NCBI GenBank assembly: GCA_902463835.1
Contig: CABQGZ010000115.1
Span: 1-8,553, forward strand
Length of the DNA stretch: 8,553 nt
Reading direction: 5' to 3'
Origin: an uncultured Lachnospiraceae bacterium
GTDB taxonomy: Bacteria; Bacillota; Clostridia; Lachnospirales; Lachnospiraceae
In this document: piece by piece, positions 6,201 through 8,553 of the stretch
Layout: every line of letters starts with the position of its first letter
Position numbering within the stretch: the first letter of the stretch is position 1
Notes under the pieces: model-generated
Database searches by the model: none
Seen by the model: only the letters and a program-made list of their open reading frames with translations
Told to the model about the DNA's origin: nothing
Translations under genes and position numbers: made by a program

Positions 6201-6370
6201 TATCTTCAGGGCGGGGTGAGATTCCCCACCGGCGGTATAGTCCGCGAGCCAGTATGGCATGAACCGGTGACACCTGTGGAGCAGACCACAGGCATGAATT
6301 CCGGTACCGACGGTTGCGTAAGCATACAGCGTGCGACGGCACAATGTAATAGTCCGGATAAAAGAAGAAT
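6201..6370 (+). promoter_or_regulatory. FMN riboswitch (RFN element)
   Basis: The conserved RFN landmarks are all present in order. The P1 5' strand ATCTTC is followed by AGGGCGGGGTGAGATTCCCC (6208-6227), then ACCGGCGGTATAGTCCGCGA. The GAACCGGTGA and AATTCCGGTACCGACGGT blocks follow, and the closing AGTCCGGATAAAAGAAGA pairs back to P1. A variable stem (ACCTGTGGAGCAGACCACAGG) lies between. It binds flavin mononucleotide. With the terminator just downstream, it is expected to stop transcription of ribU and the next gene when FMN is plentiful. Confidence 0.97.
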
Positions 6371-6374
6371 CAGG

Positions 6375-6406
6375 CTCTGAGTGCATTCGTGTACCCAGAG
6401 TTTTTT
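6375..6406 (+). terminator. Riboswitch-controlled intrinsic terminator
   Basis: CTCTG (6375-6379) pairs with CAGAG (6396-6400). An inner GTGCA/TGTAC stem is capped by a TTCG loop, with a single A/C mismatch between stems, and six T follow. It begins four bases after the aptamer and about 90 bases before ribU, which fits a transcription-attenuation expression platform. Confidence 0.88.
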
Positions 6407-6493
6407 ATATCACAGAAGAAGTGTCTGCGATATAAAAAGTTCTCCTGGGGATCGCAAAAGAAACACCCTGAAAAGAAAAGGAGACAAAAGAAC

Positions 6494-7093
6494 ATGAAAA
6501 AAGCAGCAAAGCACATCACTATCAGAACCATCACCACCACCGCCATGCTGGCGGCAATCGCCTATCTTCTGGCCTTTTTAGAATTCCCGGTACCATTATC
6601 CCCGGCCTTTGCGCGGATGGATTTCTCTGATTTCCCGGCGCTGATCGGATCCTTTGCCTTTGGGCCGCTGGCCGGAATACTGATCGAGCTGATCAAAAAC
6701 GGTCTTCAGCTCTTCACCACATCCACCGGCGGCGTGGGAGAGCTTGCCAACTTTCTGATCGGAGCATCCTTCGTGGCCTGGGCAGGCACGCTGTACCGCA
6801 TCCGCCGGACCAAACAGATGGCCTGGATCGCCAGCCTGACCGGCTGTGTGATCATGGGAATCGTGGCAGCGCTGGCCAATTATTTTATCATGCTGCCCAT
6901 GTTTGAAGCGTTTATGCCCCTGGATCAGGTAATTGCGGCCTTTGAAGAATTTATGCCCTTCATCCGAACCAAGCTTGATGTGGTACTCTTCAATGCGTTT
7001 CCCTTTAACCTGTTGAAGGGGCTGGTGATCAGCGTTGTGACAATGCTGGTATATAAAAGGATCCGTCCGATCCTGAAAGGAGTAGAGCTATGA
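6494..7093 (+). CDS. ribU: Riboflavin ECF transporter S component RibU
   Basis: This is the 199-aa substrate-binding membrane subunit of an energy-coupling factor transporter, which takes up riboflavin together with a shared EcfA-A'-T module encoded elsewhere. The sequence has about six hydrophobic helices and the RibU hallmarks: LLAFLEFPVPL (25-35), RMDFSDFPALIGSFAFGPLAG (41-61), LIELIKN (63-69), STGGVGELANFLIG (77-90) and NYFIMLPMF (129-137). Length is typical. The ATG at 6494 has AAAAGGAGA nine bases upstream; an upstream open frame reaching into the terminator is not credible as coding. An FMN riboswitch and terminator precede it, which independently supports flavin specificity. Its stop overlaps the next gene's start (ATGA), so the two are translationally coupled. 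Confidence 0.95.
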   Translation: MKKAAKHITIRTITTTAMLAAIAYLLAFLEFPVPLSPAFARMDFSDFPALIGSFAFGPLAGILIELIKNGLQLFTTSTGGVGELANFLIGASFVAWAGTLYRIRRTKQMAWIASLTGCVIMGIVAALANYFIMLPMFEAFMPLDQVIAAFEEFMPFIRTKLDVVLFNAFPFNLLKGLVISVVTMLVYKRIRPILKGVEL

Positions 7094-7743
7094 AAAACAC
7101 AGATTATCTGAAGTATCTGGTGGAGCAGATTCACTCCACCGTAATGGCAACCGTAGACAAGGATGGCCGTCCGGTGACGGCGGCCATCGACATGATGGAT
7201 CAGGACGAACGGGGACTGTATTTTCTGACTGCCCGGGGAAAAAGCCTGTATGACCGGCTGGTGGGAAACCCCTATCTTGCGCTGACCGGCATGAAGATTG
7301 TGGATAACGGGGCACAGCATGATGATGGCAGACATAAAACCATGTCCACCATAGCAGTGTCCATCCGCGGAAAGGCGGTAGAGCTTGGCCCGGAACTGCT
7401 GTCCCGACTTTTTGAAAAAAATCCATATATGAAGGATATCTATCCCACCGAAGAATCCCGAAAGGCGCTGACTGTATTTTGTATCACAGAAGGCACCGGC
7501 GAGTGGTTCGACCTGTCCCGACTTCCCATCCAGCGGGCCGATTTCGCCTTCGGCGGCGCCAAGGAACAGCTGGAAGGCTATCAGATCACAGACACATGCA
7601 CCGGCTGCGGCAGCTGCCAGCCCGTCTGTCCCCAGAACTGTATTTTCCTGGTAAGTGGAAAGGCAGCTATACAGCAGGAGCACTGCCTCCACTGCGGCAG
7701 CTGTGCGGAAGTCTGCCCTGCAGGTGCAGTGATAACGCTATAA
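7090..7743 (+). CDS. FMN-binding split-barrel protein fused to a 2[4Fe-4S] ferredoxin domain
   Basis: This 217-aa two-domain protein begins with residues 1-145 resembling the pyridoxamine 5'-phosphate oxidase-like FMN-binding split barrel (STVMATVDKDGRPVTAAIDM near 16-35, then GLYFLTARGKSLYDRL). The C-terminus is a bacterial-type ferredoxin with two complete cluster motifs: Cys170, 173, 176 and 180-Pro, and Cys199, 202, 205 and 209-Pro. It probably moves electrons between FMN and iron-sulphur clusters in the cytoplasm; the substrate is unknown. The start has AAAGGAG seven bases upstream and overlaps the ribU stop by four bases. Control by the FMN riboswitch fits a protein that needs FMN. There is no signal peptide. 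A true PNPOx enzyme in vitamin B6 synthesis is unlikely because of the fused ferredoxin. No clear terminator follows; a large palindrome lies about 55 bases downstream. Confidence 0.9.
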   Translation: MKNTDYLKYLVEQIHSTVMATVDKDGRPVTAAIDMMDQDERGLYFLTARGKSLYDRLVGNPYLALTGMKIVDNGAQHDDGRHKTMSTIAVSIRGKAVELGPELLSRLFEKNPYMKDIYPTEESRKALTVFCITEGTGEWFDLSRLPIQRADFAFGGAKEQLEGYQITDTCTGCGSCQPVCPQNCIFLVSGKAAIQQEHCLHCGSCAEVCPAGAVITL

Positions 7744-7798
7744 GGCATCCGGCAAAGCGCAGAGTAATCAGCAAAACAATAGAGCTGCTAATAACGTA

Positions 7799-7949
7799 GC
7801 CCAGAACAAAGGCTGCCCCCATAACAGACCCTTGCAAAACGCCGGCACTTAGCAAGCGGGCCATGACAATGGTTCGCGCGCTTAGTGTCCGCTGCGTTTG
7901 TGCTCGGAGCGAAAGCGTGTCTGATATGGGGGCAGCCTTTGCTCTGGGC
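7799..7949. repeat. About 150-bp imperfect palindrome with 31-bp arms
   Basis: Arms 7799-7829 and 7919-7949 are inverted copies matching at 29 of 31 positions (differences at 7806 and 7824). Inside are CACTTAGC (7846-7853) against GCTTAGTG (7880-7887), seven of eight, and a tip of CCAT-gaca-ATGG (7861-7872). A weaker CAAAACGC/GCGTTTG pairing lies between. The right half has about 15 extra bases, so the structure is an asymmetric, decayed long hairpin. It dominates the 323-bp gap between 7743 and 8067. Candidates are a small non-autonomous inverted-repeat element, a structured RNA or a transcription barrier. No long T-run follows. Confidence 0.7.
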
Positions 7950-7990
7950 GGCCCTATGGCTCCTATTAGGCCTGCGAAAGAAAATAACAC

Positions 7991-8019
7991 TTGCAGTAAC
8001 CGCCAAATTAAGCTACTAT
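7991..8019 (+). promoter_or_regulatory. Possible promoter of the gene at the right edge
   Basis: TTGCAG (7991-7996) and TACTAT (8014-8019) are spaced by 17 bases. Overlapping the -10 box, CTACT (8013-8017) and AGTAG (8023-8027) form a small inverted repeat. Transcription would start near 8026, about 40 nt before the ATG at 8067. Both boxes deviate from consensus at one or two positions, so this is a moderate call. Confidence 0.45.
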
Positions 8020-8066
8020 CTAAGTAGAGAGTAACATACGACGCCGGAAAGGAATCCTCACCACCA

Positions 8067-8553
8067 ATGATACAGAATGAAAAGCTGACGCAATTCTATT
8101 TCGCTCAATACAAGGAATGCGTCAAACGTGTAAAAAAGAAAAATAACGACGGAAAGAAGACCTACGAACAGCGGATCAAAACCCTGTTGGCGGAGATGCG
8201 GCGGACGAAATCCACCAAGATCAGCACCCCCCATCTGGAAGAATACCATCGGCAGATCAAGAATCTCCTGTATTTTGCCATCAAAACCAACAACCAGATT
8301 GCTATTATGCAGATACGGGATCAGATGATGCCCGAGCTGGTGCGGCTGGATCTGGGCAGCATGAACGAGACGGAGACCGAGTTGGTGACCATGAAATTCC
8401 TGGAGTTTCTGCGGGCGGAGATGCCCTGGGATATCTGCCAGAAGACCATGAAAAGTCTCTGCAAAAGCTACGCGGAGAACGGCATCAAGACCCAGATCAT
8501 CGATATGGTTCCCACCCGGCCGGAGATGGAATTCCCCGAAGCTCTTGCCATGC
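8067..8553 (+). CDS. N-terminal part of a gene cut by the window edge, possibly Suv3-like helicase
   Basis: An open frame of 162 codons runs off the right edge. The visible part is mostly alpha-helical and charged (a basic CVKRVKKKNNDGKK stretch near residues 18-31, then repeated helices) with no membrane segment. The segment near the end, VPTRPEMEFPEALAM, resembles the linker that precedes the P-loop in bacterial Suv3-like ATP-dependent helicases, where a GPTNSGKT-type Walker A usually follows shortly. That motif would lie beyond the window, so the assignment is tentative. An in-frame TAG at 8025-8027 bounds the gene upstream, and 8067 is the first ATG, with AAAGGA 13 bases before it. If not Suv3-like, it is an uncharacterised helical protein. 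Confidence 0.65.
   Translation, partial: MIQNEKLTQFYFAQYKECVKRVKKKNNDGKKTYEQRIKTLLAEMRRTKSTKISTPHLEEYHRQIKNLLYFAIKTNNQIAIMQIRDQMMPELVRLDLGSMNETETELVTMKFLEFLRAEMPWDICQKTMKSLCKSYAENGIKTQIIDMVPTRPEMEFPEALAM

Noticed and set aside
6389..6493. N-terminal extension of RibU by 35 codons
   Set aside because: It would begin inside the riboswitch terminator and lacks a ribosome binding site; the ATG at 6494 has a strong site and gives the normal RibU N-terminus.
7667..7990. Minus-strand frame over the palindrome with hydrophobic stretches
   Set aside because: It overlaps the ferredoxin gene end and the whole palindrome, has no good ribosome binding site, and its MGAAF-like segment appears on both strands owing to the inverted repeat.
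1..8553. Complete BREX system
   Set aside because: Only ATPase(s) and a helicase with BREX resemblance are present; no PglX, PglZ, BrxA, BrxB or BrxL-like protein is encoded in the window.
1..8553. CRISPR array, tRNA or rRNA
   Set aside because: No regularly spaced short repeats, tRNA cloverleaf signatures or conserved rRNA blocks were seen on reading either strand.

Overview
The window looks like chromosomal DNA of a low-to-moderate GC Firmicute, most likely a gut-type Clostridia/Lachnospiraceae member. This is inferred from strong AGGAGG-type ribosome binding sites, TTGACA/TATAAT promoters, an FMN riboswitch driving a RibU-type riboflavin transporter, and an Rpn (PD-(D/E)XK transposase family) remnant. 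No rRNA, tRNA, CRISPR array or intact transposase is visible.

Left part (1-434): a strong 14-bp hairpin, the C-terminal part of an Rpn-type gene lacking its nuclease domain, and that gene's intrinsic terminator.

Centre (521-5554): a compact four-gene module. A DECH-box superfamily 2 helicase (minus strand) diverges from a three-gene plus-strand operon. The operon encodes a 256-aa protein of unknown family with a helical N-terminus, then two P-loop ATPases. The second ATPase, and less certainly the first, resembles the BrxC/BrxD ATPases of BREX phage-defence systems. The operon genes are tightly packed (15-bp gap, then 17-bp overlap), and each transcription direction has a well-formed promoter in the shared 248-bp region. 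BREX methyltransferase (PglX) and phosphatase (PglZ) genes are absent from the window. The module may be a reduced or separate BREX-related defence or genome-maintenance system. Its function is inferred from gene content only.

Module boundaries: the 3' end of the Rpn-type gene occurs twice in direct orientation, at 295-407 and 5488-5591, one copy on each side of the module. The right-hand copy lies inside the second ATPase gene in another reading frame. It supplies that protein's last residues and stops in the middle of what was the Rpn terminator hairpin. This looks like a recombination scar.

Right part (5608-7743): a small four-helix membrane protein, then a riboflavin locus. That locus has a promoter, a leader with inverted repeats, an FMN riboswitch, an intrinsic terminator, ribU, and a translationally coupled gene for an FMN-binding split-barrel protein fused to a two-cluster ferredoxin domain. 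The expected logic is that high FMN stops transcription of both riboflavin uptake and the flavin/iron-sulphur protein.

Far right (7744-8553): a 323-bp non-coding stretch dominated by a ~150-bp imperfect palindrome with 31-bp arms, a possible promoter, and the first 162 codons of a gene cut by the window edge, tentatively the N-terminal region of a Suv3-like helicase.
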